Assembly (NCBI RefSeq): GCF_037176765.1
Contig: NC_090023.1
Span: forward strand, 10,058,542-10,122,541
DNA: 64,000 bases
Direction: 5' to 3'
Source: Anolis sagrei
Taxonomy: Eukaryota; Chordata; Lepidosauria; Squamata; Anolidae
Part shown: piece after piece, positions 1 to 9,805 of the stretch
How the letters are laid out: every line of letters begins with the position of its first letter
Numbering within the stretch: the first letter of the stretch is position 1
Notes under the pieces: generated by a model
What the model was told of the DNA's origin: nothing
Seen by the model: only the letters and a program-made list of their open reading frames with translations
Database searches by the model: none
Translations under genes and position numbers: made by a program

Positions 1-177
1 TCTCTGCCCCGGAGTGTGGTGGAGGCTCCTTCTTTGGAAGCTTTTAAACAGAGGCTGGATGGCCATCTGTCAGGGGTGATTTAAATACAATATTCCTGCT
101 TCCTGGCAGGGGGTTGGACTGGATGGCCCATGAGGTCTCTTCCAACTCTAGGATTCTATAATTCTATGAGTGCCTTG
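1..177 (+). mobile_element. CR1 LINE 3' end
   Basis: The segment encodes the last residues of a CR1 ORF2 (a [16 protein letters not shown]-type ending), then the typical 3'UTR and a short tail of ATTCTATG-like units. It is 5'-truncated by the window edge. The same ending recurs on both strands through the window, so the family is abundant. Confidence 0.9.
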
Positions 178-460
178 GACCGTGAGAAGATCCAACCATT
201 CCATACTTCAGGAAATAAAGCCCAACTGCTCATTGGAGGGAAGGATATTAGAGGCCAAGATGAAGTACTTTGGCCACATCATGAGAAGAAAGGAAAGCTT
301 AGAGAAGACAAATGGAAGGAAAAAGGAAGAGGGGTCGACCAAGGGCAAGATGGATGGATGGCATTCTTAAAGGAACTGGGGGTGTCGACGGCCGACAGGG
401 AGCTCTGGCCTGGGCTTGTCCAGGAGGTCACGAAGAGTCGGAATAAATAACAACATATAT
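178..460 (+). mobile_element. BovB (RTE) LINE 3' fragment
   Basis: The translation PWTVRRSNHSILQEI, CSLEG and YFGHIMRRKESLEKT matches the C-terminal part of BovB reverse transcriptase as I remember it. The segment ends in the BovB-like tail GTCACGAAGAGTCGGAA. It is degenerate, with the frame lost in the middle. BovB is known for horizontal transfer among squamates and ruminants. Confidence 0.75.
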
Positions 461-575
461 TTGGAAGATATTCTGATTTCTAGTTATCAGCAAAAGGTAA
501 GGAAAGGACAATTGAAATCATTGCAAAGTTGATTTTTTTACTCTACTTTACAGTTTGTAAAAATATTATTTACAA

Positions 576-735
576 GTCCTGGGAGTTGTCATTTTACAAA
601 GTCTTTTAACCTTCTGTGCCGAAGAGTGCTGGTGCCCCAACAAACTACAACTCCCAGTCTTCCATAGCTTTGAGCCATGGCAGTTCAAGTGCTTTCCAGC
701 TGCATTGCTTTTACAGTGTAAATGCTCCTCTAGAG
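576..735. repeat. Palindromic MITE-like repeat, copy 1
   Basis: It carries the shared motifs ACAAACTACAACTCCCAG, TTGAGCCATGGCAGTT and TACAGTGTAAATGC, which recur at 985-1152, 5146-5292, 14143-14400, 25490-25690 and 28985-29085. The family looks like a non-autonomous DNA transposon; superfamily not determined. Confidence 0.55.
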
Positions 736-901
736 AGAAGGGAGTGAAGTGTAGTGCAGAGGTTATGGGTGGGGGAAGGTTAAGCACACTTTCACTGCAT
801 GCTCTTTCTCTTTCCCAGACAGCAGAAACGTGAAGGACCAAAGTCCTCTAGACACAATTACACTTGACCCTAAAACAGACCACAGAGACAATATAGGCTA
901 C

Positions 902-985
902 CTCTATAGAATCATAGGATCATGAAGTTGGAAAGTACCCCAAGGGCCATTTAGTCGAACCCCTTGGCATGCACGAATGCTGTTG
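902..985 (-). mobile_element. CR1 3' terminus, diverged
   Basis: ATAGAATCATAGGATCATGA followed by a GTTGGAAAGTACC block is the reverse complement of the CR1 3' tail and 3'UTR. Only about 80 bp remain. Confidence 0.65.
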
Positions 986-1152
986 GGCACTTTAACTGCC
1001 ATAGCTCAGTGCAATAGAGTTATATAAGATCTTTATTAAGTGTTTTCTATCAAAGAATGCTGGTTTCTCACCCGACTACAACTCCCAGGTTGCCATAGCA
1101 CTGACCCATAGTAGTTAAAGTGGTGTCAAACGGCCTGTGTAGATGCACTACA
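985..1152. repeat. Palindromic MITE-like repeat, copy 2
   Basis: It shows the same ACTACAACTCCCAGG and GTAGTTAAAGTGGTGTCAAA motifs as 576-735 and is interrupted by about 50 bp of unrelated AT-rich sequence. Confidence 0.5.
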
Positions 1153-1180
1153 AGATTCCAAAAAGGCCATTTTTTTCATC

Positions 1181-1881
1181 TCTCTGTTGTAGAAGGCTTT
1201 CATGGCCAGAATCACTGAGTTTCTGTGAGTTTTCTGGGCTGTAGGCCATGTTTCAGAAGCATTCTCTCTTAACGTTTCACCCACATCTATGGCAGGCATC
1301 CTCAGAGGTTATGAGGTCTATTGGAAATGAGGCAAATTGAGTTTATATATCTGTGGAATAATGTCCAGGGTGGGAGAAAGAACTCTTTTCTGCTTGAGGC
1401 AATTGTGAATGTTCCAACTGATCACCTTCATTAGCACTGAATACCCTTCCAGCTTCAAGGCTTGGCTGCTTCCTACCTGGGGGAATCCTTTGTTGGGAGG
1501 CGGTTAGCTGGCCTTGATTGTTTCTTGTCTGAAATTCCCCTGTTTTGATAGCCAAATTTTGTTCATATTCATGGTTTCCTTCTGTCTGTTGAAATCACCA
1601 ACAAAGGATTCCCCCAGACAGTAAACAGCCAGACCTTGAAGCTACAAGGCCATTACATGCCAATCAAGGTGGCCAGTTGGAACATTCACACCTAACTCCA
1701 ACAGACAAGAGTTCTTTCTCCCACCCTGGACTTTCCACAGATATATAAACCCCATTTTCCTAGTTTCCAACGGACCTGATTACCTCTGAGGATGCCTGCC
1801 ATAGATGCAGGTGAAACGTCAGGAGAGAATGCTTCTGGAACATGGCCATACAGCCTGGAAAGCTCACAGCCACCCAACATC
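1181..1881. mobile_element. Penelope-like element, head-to-head termini
   Basis: The left part (to about 1590) is the antisense terminal region and internal tail of a Penelope-like element. The right part (about 1595-1881) is the sense form, so the two form an inverted pair. The sense arm carries the core CTGAGGA(N)GAAACGTC at 1786-1820. A long internal stretch matches the better preserved copy at 55975-56988. Penelope-like elements are known for such inverted and tandem terminal repeats. Confidence 0.7.
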
Positions 1882-1920
1882 CTGATAGTTAGAGTTGTTT
1901 GACTGTAGAACATGCTAGAT

Positions 1921-2118
1921 TCGTGTAGGTTTTTTCGGGCTATAGGGCCATGTTCTAGAGGCATTTCTCCTGACGTTTCGCCCGCATCTATGGCAAGCAT
2001 CCTCAGAGGTAGTGAGGTCTGTTGGAATTAGGAAAATGGGTTATATATCTGTGGAATGACCAGGGTGAGACAAAGCACTCTCTGCTGAAGCTAGGTGTGA
2101 ATGTTTCAGCTGAGCACG
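1921..2118 (-). mobile_element. Penelope-like element terminal fragment
   Basis: The antisense terminal repeat has GGGCTATAGGGCCATGTTC, then CTCCTGACGTTTCG and CATCCTCAGAGG, followed by the internal ATATATCTGTGGAATG block. Confidence 0.7.
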
Positions 2119-2137
2119 TAGAACATACTGTTTGGGA

Positions 2138-2362
2138 TTCTGATGGAGTGTCTTTCTCAGGAGGTTTTTAAGCAGGGATTGGATGGCTATCTGTTGGGAG
2201 TGCTTGGATAGCGTTGTAGGTTTTTTGTACTATATGCTTCTAGAACATGGCCATATAGCCCAAAAAACCTACAACAACCCAGTGATTTCGGCCATGAAAG
2301 CCTTTGACAATACATTGCTTGGATTGTATTTTCATTCGTGGCAGTAAGGGGTTGGATTGGAT
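2138..2362 (+). mobile_element. Old CR1 3' fragment split by a Penelope piece
   Basis: Two CR1 3' pieces (2138-2210 and 2318-2362) flank a Penelope-derived palindrome at about 2211-2317. TGCTTGGAT occurs on both sides, which suits a 9-bp target duplication and puts the Penelope insertion after the CR1. Confidence 0.6.
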
Positions 2363-2451
2363 CAGCGCTTCTTAAACTTTTCCCACTTGGAATCCCCTTC
2401 TGGCTGAGATATTTTTGTGTGACCCCCAGGTATACAGGTATATAAAATAGG

Positions 2452-2722
2452 GTGTTTTTTTTTTGTCATGTCAGGAGTGACTTGAAAAACTGCAAGTCAC
2501 TTCTGGTGTGAGAGAATTGGCCATCTGCAAGGACATTGCCCAGGGGATGCCCGGATATTTTTGATCCGTTACCATCCCTGTGGGAGGCATCTCTCATGTC
2601 CCCGCATGAGGAGCTGGAGCTGATAGAGGGAGCTCATCCGCGCTCTCCCCGGATTCGAACCTGCAACCTGTCGGTCTTCAGTCCTGCTGGCACAGGGGTT
2701 TAACCTACTGCGCCACCGGTAC
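2452..2722 (-). mobile_element. tRNA-derived SINE, family B
   Basis: On the minus strand it starts with a tRNA-like head (GGTGGCGCAGTAGGTTAAAC-type A box, GGTTCGAATCC B box) and runs through CCTCCCACAGGGATGG to a poly-A tail, which appears as a T run at 2456-2465. A second copy lies at 23771-24013. The body differs from family A at 10508-10846. Confidence 0.8.
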
Positions 2723-3049
2723 ATACCAATTATGTACTGGTAATAAATCAGCAATAGCAAGGCTTGCTAAATTTGCCTTTTTGTGGATTGCGGCTGAAGC
2801 ATTTTCTGCAGAATCCACAGTAAACACTGTATATTGTTCCTAACATATTTGTGTAAATTGGTGGCTTTCGGAACTACTGTTGCAAAGTCTTGTGACCCCA
2901 GTCTTGAGCTAAGGGGTCCCCATTTGGGGTTGGAGTCACGGTTTATGACCCTGGGGGTCTATTCCAACTCCACGATTCTATCTGGGATAAAGGTTTCCAA
3001 AGTCAGAATGCCACCGTGCATTAGCATGTCCACACATCTAAAACTAGTG
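2723..3049. other. Unassigned spacer between SINE and L2
   Basis: I see no gene here. Part (about 2860-2960) resembles the end of a non-autonomous DNA repeat (GTGACCCC, GGGGTTGGAGTCACGG), perhaps the other half of the piece at 2365-2450 split by the SINE. Confidence 0.3.
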
Positions 3050-4205
3050 GAGATCATCCGGAGTTTCGGGGTACGGTGTCATCTGTACGCGGATGATGTC
3101 CAACTCTGTCACTCTTTTCCACCTGCTACTAAGGAGGCTGTCCAGGTCCTGAACCGGTGCCTGGCTGCTGTGACGGTCTGGATGAGGGCGAACAAATTGA
3201 AATTGAATCCAGACAAGACAGAGGTACTCCTGGTTAGTCGTAAGGCCGAACAGGGCATAGGGTTACAGCCTGTGTTGGATGGGGCCGCACTCCCCCTGAA
3301 GATGCAGGTTCGCAGCTTGGGTGTGACCCTGGACTCATCGCTGAGCCTGGAACCCCAGGTTTCGGCGGTGACCAGGGGAGCATTTGCACAGCTAAAGCTT
3401 GTGCGCCAGCTGCGCCCATACCTTGGGAAGTCTGACTTGGCCACGGTAGTCCACGCTCTGGTTACATCCCGTTTAGACTACTGCAACGCTCTCTACGTGG
3501 GGTTGCCTTTGAAGACAGCTCGGAAGCTCCAACTAGTCCAACGCTCGGCAGCCATGATTTTAACAGGAGCGGAGCGCAGGGAGCATACAACCCCCCTGTT
3601 GCGCCAACTCCACTGGCTACCGATCTGCTACCGGGCTGAATTCAAAGTCCTGGCGTTGGCCTTTAAAGCCCTAAACGGTTCCGGCCCAAGCTACCTATCT
3701 GACCGCATCTCTGCCTATGAACCCACCAGGACTTTGAGATCTTCCGGGGAGACCCTGCTCTCGATCCCGCCTGCTTCTCAAGCTCGGCTGGCGGGGACGA
3801 GAGATAGGGCCTTCTCGGTGGTGGCTCCTCGGCTGTGGAACGCCCTTCCTACGGACATTAGACTAGCACCATCTCTAATGGTATTCCGCAAAAAGGTGAA
3901 GACCTGGATGTTTGTGCAGGCGTTTGAGTAATTTAGTGCAATCTGGTAATGGAACAATGGACGACGAACCTGGACTACGCTTGGATGATGAGAAGATTGG
4001 GTACGGTTGTTTTTTGTAATAATTGTGCATTGTAATTGCTTATTGGTAATTTATGGATAATGTGTTAAGTCAATTGTTATATGTTGTATGGAACCACTGC
4101 TGTTTCTACTGTTTTTACTGTTTGTGAACCGCCGTGAGTCGCCTTCGGGCTTGAGATACAGCGGTATATAAGCAAAGTAAATAAATAAATAAATAATAAA
4201 TAAAT
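3050..4205 (+). mobile_element. L2-type LINE, 5'-truncated
   Basis: An open frame runs to 3931 and encodes the end of the RT domain (CHLYADDVQLCHS) and the L2 C-terminal region (TSRLDYCNALYVGLPL, HWLPICYRAEFKVLAL, APRLWNALPTDIR). A 3'UTR follows and ends in an AAAT-rich tail. The coding part has no stop and is close to the longer copy at 51778-53893, so the insertion is fairly young. It lies directly upstream of THRSP. Confidence 0.88.
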
Positions 4206-4706
4206 AGTAGAAACCAACGTTGCACTATGCCACTCTTCTGTGCTTGAGACGTGCTTTAGGATCTGGAATTTCAGCCACCTTTGGGAACATTTCTCGTTCC
4301 ATTTTCCGGCAGCCTGCCTAGTGCATGGCCCTGTCTATTATCGACCGGTGTGGCAAGACAGTCTGGTTTTGTAAAGAAGGGGTCAAGGTTCTGTGTGCAG
4401 CGCAGTTCTATTTTGGGGAGAGATTTCAGTCTGCAAATAAGAAGCACACGGCTGCCCACAACGCATGGATGGGCAAGGATAAAGGTTGCGGGATTACATA
4501 AGAGGAGGTTGGCCAGGGTGTCTATGCTTGGCATGGATTCGAATCACGTTCTCCGTGCCTGGGCTTTTGCGGACGCTTTGCTACATAAGCTGCCACCAAA
4601 CCAGACCAGAAAGCAGAGCCGTCGAATAGAGCTCACTTCTTGCCTTGGAGGAATCCACTCCTTCTCTTGGGACCACAAATCCAGAGTAATCCATTCCCTC
4701 GCAGCC

Positions 4707-5084
4707 ATGGAAAGTTATTTCTCGGCCGTCCAGAAGATGGAGCAGACAGTGATGTTCCCCAGCCTCCTTCAAGGAGTCTCCTTCGAAGAGAAGGAGGACA
4801 CCTGCAATTCGGACGGTGCCAAAGACTTGTATGAATATTTCACCCAGTTGAAATCCATCAAGCCGATGGTGGAAGGGGGATTAGTGCCTTCGGACAACCG
4901 CCGGCTGCTTGGCGTCGCCAACCGAGCCAAAGAACCAGAAGCCAGCGAAGAGCAAGATCTTGAAAGAGTCTTCTATTACCACGTCTCGGCCTTGCACCGC
5001 ATCCTCCAGCAGCTGACCAGGAGAGCCGACGCCGTGACGTCCAGATACAATGAAATTATGAACGAAATCTCTCTTCGTTGGTGA
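4707..5084 (+). CDS. THRSP: THRSP (Spot 14), 125 aa, exon 1
   Basis: A Spot14/MID1IP1-family protein, a nuclear and cytosolic regulator of hepatic lipogenesis that in the family can pair with MID1IP1 and influence acetyl-CoA carboxylase. Family blocks are visible: KMEQTVMFPSLLQGV (residues 10-24), KDLYEYFTQLKSI (39-51), and a C-terminal YYHVSALHRILQQLTRRAD helix (90-108). The start at 4707 was chosen because GCAGCCATGG is a strong Kozak context and family homology begins there. Human THRSP is longer (146 aa), mostly from a longer N-terminus and linker. The frame stays open upstream to 4281 but that part shows no family similarity. The CDS lies in one exon; a donor CCTTG/GTGAGT follows at 5109/5110. 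Order with NDUFC2 and ALG8 supports THRSP over MID1IP1. Confidence 0.88.
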   Translation: MESYFSAVQKMEQTVMFPSLLQGVSFEEKEDTCNSDGAKDLYEYFTQLKSIKPMVEGGLVPSDNRRLLGVANRAKEPEASEEQDLERVFYYHVSALHRILQQLTRRADAVTSRYNEIMNEISLRW

Positions 5085-5145
5085 ACCTCAAAGCATGGAC
5101 TGTACCTTGGTGAGTAATGTCAAGGCTCAATACTTTACCTGCCAA

Positions 5146-5292
5146 GGGATCCTGCAAGTTATAGTTTTACAAGGTCTTTTGCCTTCTCTGCTAAAGAGTG
5201 TTGCAGCCTCACGAAACTACAAATCCTGGTACTCCATAGCATTGAGTCATGGTAGTTAAAGTGGTGCTATAATTCTGCAGTGTGGATGGGAT
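5146..5292. repeat. Palindromic MITE-like repeat, copy 3
   Basis: It shares TTTTACAAGGTCTTTTGCCT, CGAAACTACAAATCC and GTAGTTAAAGTGGTG with the other copies. Confidence 0.55.
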
Positions 5293-5349
5293 ATTAGAGA
5301 CAAAAGAGATGTACACGAAATAGTTGTTGAACAAGGCTATTTCCAGGAA

Positions 5350-5475
5350 ATAGGTCTGTTGTTGTTGTTCATTCGTTCAGTCGTCTCCGACTCTTCGTGA
5401 CCTCATGGACCAGCCCACGCCAGAGCTCCCTGTCGGCCGTCACCATGCCCAGCTCCTGGTCTGTAGCCTTGATCA
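5350..5475 (-). mobile_element. BovB 3' end fragment
   Basis: The reverse complement contains the BovB-like tail CACGAAGAGTCGGAGACGAC and the preceding AGGGAGCTCTGGCGTGGGCT block. A similar piece is at 12130-12240. Confidence 0.7.
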
Positions 5476-5877
5476 AACCCCACTTTTGGACAGCAACTCC
5501 CTAAAACTCCCAGTAGCCAGGCATAATAGGGCAAAAAGTACAGTTTTATGGGAAGCAGATACTGTATAAATGTTTCAGGCTATATGGCCATGTTCTAGAA
5601 GCATTCTCTCCTGATGTTTCACCTGCATCTATGGCAAGCATCCTCAGAGGTTGTGAGGTCAGGCGAAACATCAGGAGAGAATGCTTCCAGAACATGGCCA
5701 TATAGCCAGAAAAACCTACAACAACCCAGTGATTCCAGCCATGAAAGCCTTCGACAATACACAGATACTGTATAATGTGCTTTGATTTGTTGTGGATATT
5801 GTATTGTCGAAGGCTTTCATGGCCGGAATCATTGGGTTGTTGTAGGTTTTTTGGGCTCACAACAGACCTCACAACCT

Positions 5878-5912
5878 CTGAGGAAGCTTGCCATAGATGC
5901 AGGTGAAACGTC
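5878..5912 (+). ncRNA. Hammerhead-ribozyme-like core, unit 1
   Basis: CTGAGGA is followed by a CTTGC/GCAGG stem, then GAAAC and GTC. The A and C of GAAAC can pair with the G and U of GUC to form the minimal stem III known from Penelope-associated hammerheads that act as dimers. One extra base sits between CTGAGGA and stem II compared with the classical core. Equivalent cores lie at 6118-6152, 6358-6392, 1786-1820, 16046-16080 and 56893-56927. Activity is inferred, not shown. Confidence 0.55.
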
Positions 5913-6117
5913 AGGAGAGAATGCTTCTAGAACATGGCCATATAGCCGGAAAAACCTACAACAACCCAGTGATTCCAGCCATGAAAGCCTTCGACAATAC
6001 ACAGATACTGTATAATGTGCTTTGATTTGTTGTGGATATTGTATTGTCGAAGGCTTTCATGGCCGGAATCATTGGGTTGTTGTAGGTTTTTTGGGCTCAC
6101 AACAGACCTCACAACCT

Positions 6118-6152
6118 CTGAGGAAGCTTGCCATAGATGCAGGTGAAACGTC
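6118..6152 (+). ncRNA. Hammerhead-ribozyme-like core, unit 2
   Basis: It is identical in sequence to the core at 5878-5912. Confidence 0.55.
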
Positions 6153-6357
6153 AGGAGAGAATGCTTCTAGAACATGGCCATATAGCCGGAAAAACCTACA
6201 ACAACCCAGTGATTCCGGCCATGAAAGCCTTCGACAATACACAGATACTGTATAATGTGCTTTGATTTGTTGTAGCTATTGTATTGTCGAAGGCTTTCAT
6301 GACCAGAATCACTGGGTTGTTGTAGGTTTTTCGGGTTCACAACAGACCTCACAACCT

Positions 6358-6392
6358 CTGAAGATGCCTGCCATAGATGCAGGTGAAACGTC
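6358..6392 (+). ncRNA. Hammerhead-ribozyme-like core, unit 3
   Basis: The core here is CTGAAGA, which still fits CTGANGA, with a CCTGC/GCAGG stem and GAAACGTC. Confidence 0.5.
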
Positions 6393-6778
6393 AGGAGAGA
6401 ATGCTTCTAGAACATGGCCATATAACCTGAAAAACCTACAACAACACACTGTTGTTGCTCTTCTTTTTAATGGTTTGCGTTTTAACTGAGGGCTCTTCCA
6501 CTCAGCCCTATATCCCAGAATATCAGGGCAGAAAATCCCAAATTATCTGAGTGTGGACTCTGATAATCCAAAGCAGATATTGTGGGATTCTGAGATATAG
6601 GGATGTATTTGAGGGCCCTAAGTCTACAATGCCATAAGTTGGTCTGCAATGGGAAACTCTATTATATAGCAGCGTAGATCAAACCTGATTTTATTTTTTG
6701 AAAATTTGTTTGATTTTTATCTTCTGCTTGCTGTGAACTTTTAACTATTTATAAGTAGCTTTGACACCCCAACCTTGG

Positions 6779-6779
6779 G

Positions 6780-6815
<36 letters not shown>
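6779..6815. repeat. (ATT)n microsatellite
   Basis: About twelve ATT units in a row. Confidence 0.9.
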
Positions 6816-6961
6816 GTATCATATTTGATACTATAGTATTATAGTATCATCTCCAGGTAAGCTTTAGCCAAAACACACTCAAAAGGGGCTGCTTTCCTTA
6901 GACTGCTTATCCCAGAATCCCCTGCCAGCATAACTGGTGGCAATTATGTTTGGGAATACTG

Positions 6962-7192
6962 GGAACTTCAATCTGAACATGAGGAAGAACTTCCTGACTG
7001 TGAGAGCCGTTCAGCAGTGGAACTCTCTGCCACTGAGTGTGGTGGAGGCTCCTTCTTTGGAAGCGTTTAAACAGAGGCTGGATGGCTATCTGTCAGGGGT
7101 GATTTGAATGCAATATTCCTGCTTCTTGGCAGAATGGGGTTGGACTGGATGGCCCATGAGGTCTCTTCCAACTCTTTGATTCTAGGATTCTA
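6962..7192 (+). mobile_element. CR1 3' end in THRSP intron
   Basis: The segment encodes [18 protein letters not shown] and the CR1 C-terminus, then the 3'UTR and a GATTCTAGGATTCTAT tail. It is 5'-truncated. Confidence 0.85.
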
Positions 7193-7301
7193 TACCTGCT
7201 CAAAATGTAATTACGGTATTCAAGCCTTATTGCTTTGTTGACACATCGCTGGAAATGTCCTTCTGGAAACTAACTTTCCCCCTGTTCTTTTTCATTCGCA
7301 G

Positions 7302-7660
7302 ACGAGCCTGATCTCTTTCCTCGAGGATCTATTTGAACAGATTTCTGCAAAGAAATTGCTTGACCGGACGACACTGAGACATTACGAATAGCTGTCATTT
7401 AACAGCATCATCTCTGAACATTTCAAGCATATGTTTTGTGTTATTGTATTTTATTTTAAGTGTTATTTTATTTTATTTATACCTGTATCTGGGCATACCT
7501 ATGCCTCAGCTGGTATTACACACCGAAATTCCTAATTATTTAAGAGATATTACATTAATATGATTAAGAAATAGTACAATTTTTTGTATTTCTCAATACG
7601 TTTTTTCACTTGGTTGATAATTTCCGATAAACACAAATAAATTGCTTATATTTTTTAAAC
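7302..7660 (+). other. THRSP: THRSP exon 2, 3'UTR
   Basis: A good acceptor (CTGTTCTTTTTCATTCGCAG) ends at 7301. The exon is non-coding, as in other THRSP genes. An AATAAA signal lies at 7636-7641, so cleavage probably falls near 7655-7660. No cDNA was available to confirm the boundaries. Confidence 0.6.
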
Positions 7661-7892
7661 AATTGCCACTGTTGTTGTGATATGCAGGAGGTGCACAGTG
7701 TATTAAAGCACAAACACACAAAAATATTTTCATTTAAGTTAGAAACTGAACTGGCCTAATCAACCTCAGGGAGCAAAGATTCTGGAGTGGCAATAGCTCT
7801 CAGTTATAGTCCATTTATGGGCTTCTTAGCCATTGACCCCATTAGTAAAGGAGAGCTGCAGGTACATATAGTTTATGCCAGATATGGGCAAA

Positions 7893-8182
7893 CCTGGGTC
7901 CTTCCTTCCCTTCCTTCCTTCCTTCCTTCCTTCCTTCCTTCCTTCCTTCCGTCCGTCTTTCCTTCCTACTTCTCTCCCATACCTCCCTCTTTCGCTTTCC
8001 CTCGGACTATTTTCTCAGGCCTTCCTCTCACCATCCTGTCCTTCCTTCCTTCCTTCCTTCCTTCCTTCTTTCCTTCCTACTTCCCTCTCTCCCTTACCTC
8101 CCTCTTTCTCTTTCCCTCGTTCTTTTCCTTCCCTCTCTCCTTCCTTTCCTTTTGTCTTTCCTTCCTACTTCCCTCCCTCCTT
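7893..8182. repeat. Pyrimidine (CCTT)n microsatellite, left arm
   Basis: TTCC units and degenerate CCCT-rich sequence. Long Pro/Ser/Leu frames here are artefacts of the repeat. The tract resumes at 9181-9486 after a CR1 insertion. Confidence 0.9.
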
Positions 8183-9180
8183 AGAATCATAGAATCAAAG
8201 AGTTGGAAGAGACTTCATGGGCCATCCAGTCCAACCCCATTCTGCCAAGAAGCAGGAATATTGCATTCAAATCACCCCTGACAAATGGCCATCCAGCCCC
8301 TGTTTAAAAGCTTCCAAAGAAGGAGCCTCCACCACGCTCCGGGGCAGAGAGTTCCACTGCTGAATGGCTCTCACAGTCAGGAAGTTCTTCCTCATGTTCA
8401 GATGGAATCTCCTCTCTTGTAGTTTGAAGCCATTGTTCCGTGTCCTAGTCTCAAGGGAAGCAGAAAACAAGCTTGCTCCCTCCTCCCTGTGGCTTCCCCT
8501 CACATATTTATACATGGCTATCATATCTCCTCTCAGCCTTCTCTTCTTCAGGCTAAACATGCCCAGCTCCTTAAGCCGCTCCTCATAGGGCTTGTTCTCC
8601 AGACCCTTGATCATTTTAGTCGCCCTCCTCTGGACACATTCAAGCTTGTCAATATTTCTCTTGAATTGTGGTGCCCAGAATTGGACACAATATTCCAGGT
8701 GTGGTCTAACCAAAGTGGAATAGAGTGGTAGCATTACTTCCCTGGATCTAGACACTATGCTCCTATGGATGCAGGCCAAAATCCCATTGGCTTTTTTTGC
8801 CGCCACATCACATTGTTGGCTCATGTTTAACGTGTTGTCCACAAGGACTCCAAGAGCTTTTTCACACGTACTGCTCTCGAGTGAGGCATTGTCCCCCATT
8901 CAGTATCTTTGCATTTCGTTTTTCCTGCCTAAGTGGAGTATCTTGCATTTGTCCCTGTTGAACTTCATTTTGTTAGTTTTGGCCAATCATCTCTCTAATC
9001 TGTCAAGATCGTTTTGAATCCTGCTCCTGTCCTCTGGAGTCTTGGCTCTCCCTCCCAATTTGGTGTCGTCTGCAAACTTGATGATCCTGCCTTCTAGCCC
9101 TTCATCTAAGTCATTAATAAAGATGTTGAACAGGACCGGGCCCAGGACGGGAAAACCCTGCGGCACTCCGCTCGTCACTT
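8183..9180 (-). mobile_element. CR1 LINE, 1 kb 3' portion
   Basis: The minus strand encodes SGVPQG and FADDTKLGG of the RT palm, then a 210-residue open stretch (8899-8267) through the CR1 C-terminus ([35 protein letters not shown]). A frame change separates the RT part from the rest. It sits inside the (CCTT)n tract. Confidence 0.9.
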
Positions 9181-9486
9181 CTTACCTCCCTCTTTCTTGT
9201 TCCTCATTCCCTTCCTTTCCTTTTGTCTTTCCTTCCTACTTCCCTCCCTTCCTTACCTCCCTCTTTTTCATTCCTCGTTCCCTTCCTTCCCTCTTTCCTC
9301 TCTCCTTCCCTCTTTCTCCTTTTCTTCCCCTTTGTCTTTCCTTCCTTCTCTTTCCTCCCTCCCTCCCTTCCTTCTCTTCCACCATTCCTTCCTTCCTTCC
9401 TTCCTTCCTTCCTTCCTTCCTTCCTTCCTTCCTTCCTTCCTTCCTTTTCTTCCTCCCTCCCTCCCTTCTTTTTTCCTTCTTCCTTA
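9181..9486. repeat. Pyrimidine (CCTT)n microsatellite, right arm
   Basis: It continues the tract at 7893-8182 and includes about 60 bp of uninterrupted TTCC units at 9385-9444. Confidence 0.9.
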
Positions 9487-9551
9487 CTGCCTGGAGAATG
9501 TTTAGCTGATGAAGGTAGAGAGGGAACATGTTTAAAAGAGTGCCCCATTGA

Positions 9552-9712
9552 GGCACTCCATGCAGTCATGCTGGCCACACGACCTTGGAGGTGTCTACAG
9601 ACGTCACCACGTCACTGGCTTTTCGTCTTTGAGATGGAGATGAGCACCACTCCCCAGATTCGGACACGACTAGACATAATGTCAAGGGAAAACCTTAACC
9701 TTTACCCATTGA
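9552..9712 (+). mobile_element. tRNA-derived SINE family A, 3' half
   Basis: GCACTCCATGCAGTCATGCT through GACACGACTAGACATAATGT to a CTTTACC end matches the 3' half of the full copy at 10508-10846. Confidence 0.8.
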
Positions 9713-9805
9713 GGAAGAGGGGGGAAACTGACTTTCTGCTGCTCTAAACACTAGGGCAAAAGGGAGCAATGGGTTCAAATGGCAGGAAAAGAGATTTGAC
9801 GGAAA

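Larger units (their letters stand above)
5560..6450. repeat. Tandem array of palindromic Penelope units with hammerhead-like cores
   Basis: Period is exactly 240 bp: the lines beginning at 5761, 6001 and 6241 start with the same ACAGATACTGTATAATGTGC. Units 1 and 2 differ at about one base over 240; the third is more diverged and a partial unit precedes them. Each unit is a palindrome: an antisense arm (GTCGAAGGCTTTCATGGCC) and a sense arm (GGCCATGAAAGCCTTCGAC) flank a core with CTGANGA, a short stem and GAAACGTC. Cores lie at 5878-5912, 6118-6152 and 6358-6392. Confidence 0.85.
5110..7301 (+). other. THRSP intron in the 3'UTR
   Basis: GTGAGT at 5110 and TTCATTCGCAG ending at 7301 frame an intron after the stop codon. 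It holds a MITE-like repeat, a BovB tail, the Penelope array and a CR1 3' end. Confidence 0.75.

Noticed and set aside
4281-4706. 142-codon in-frame extension upstream of the THRSP ATG
   Set aside because: It shows no family similarity and the ATG at 4707 has a strong Kozak context where homology begins; treated as 5'UTR or flank.
5560-6450. CRISPR-like array
   Set aside because: The period is 240 bp with no unique spacers, units are palindromic Penelope sequence, and the genome is vertebrate.
5546-6489. Repeated small frames (ending in MRSVVSPKNLQQP-like or CIVEGFHGRNHW)
   Set aside because: They come from the terminal repeats of the Penelope array, which are non-coding.
7787-9747. Long Pro/Ser/Leu and Lys/Glu/Gly frames
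   Set aside because: They are translations of the (CCTT)n tract on either strand.
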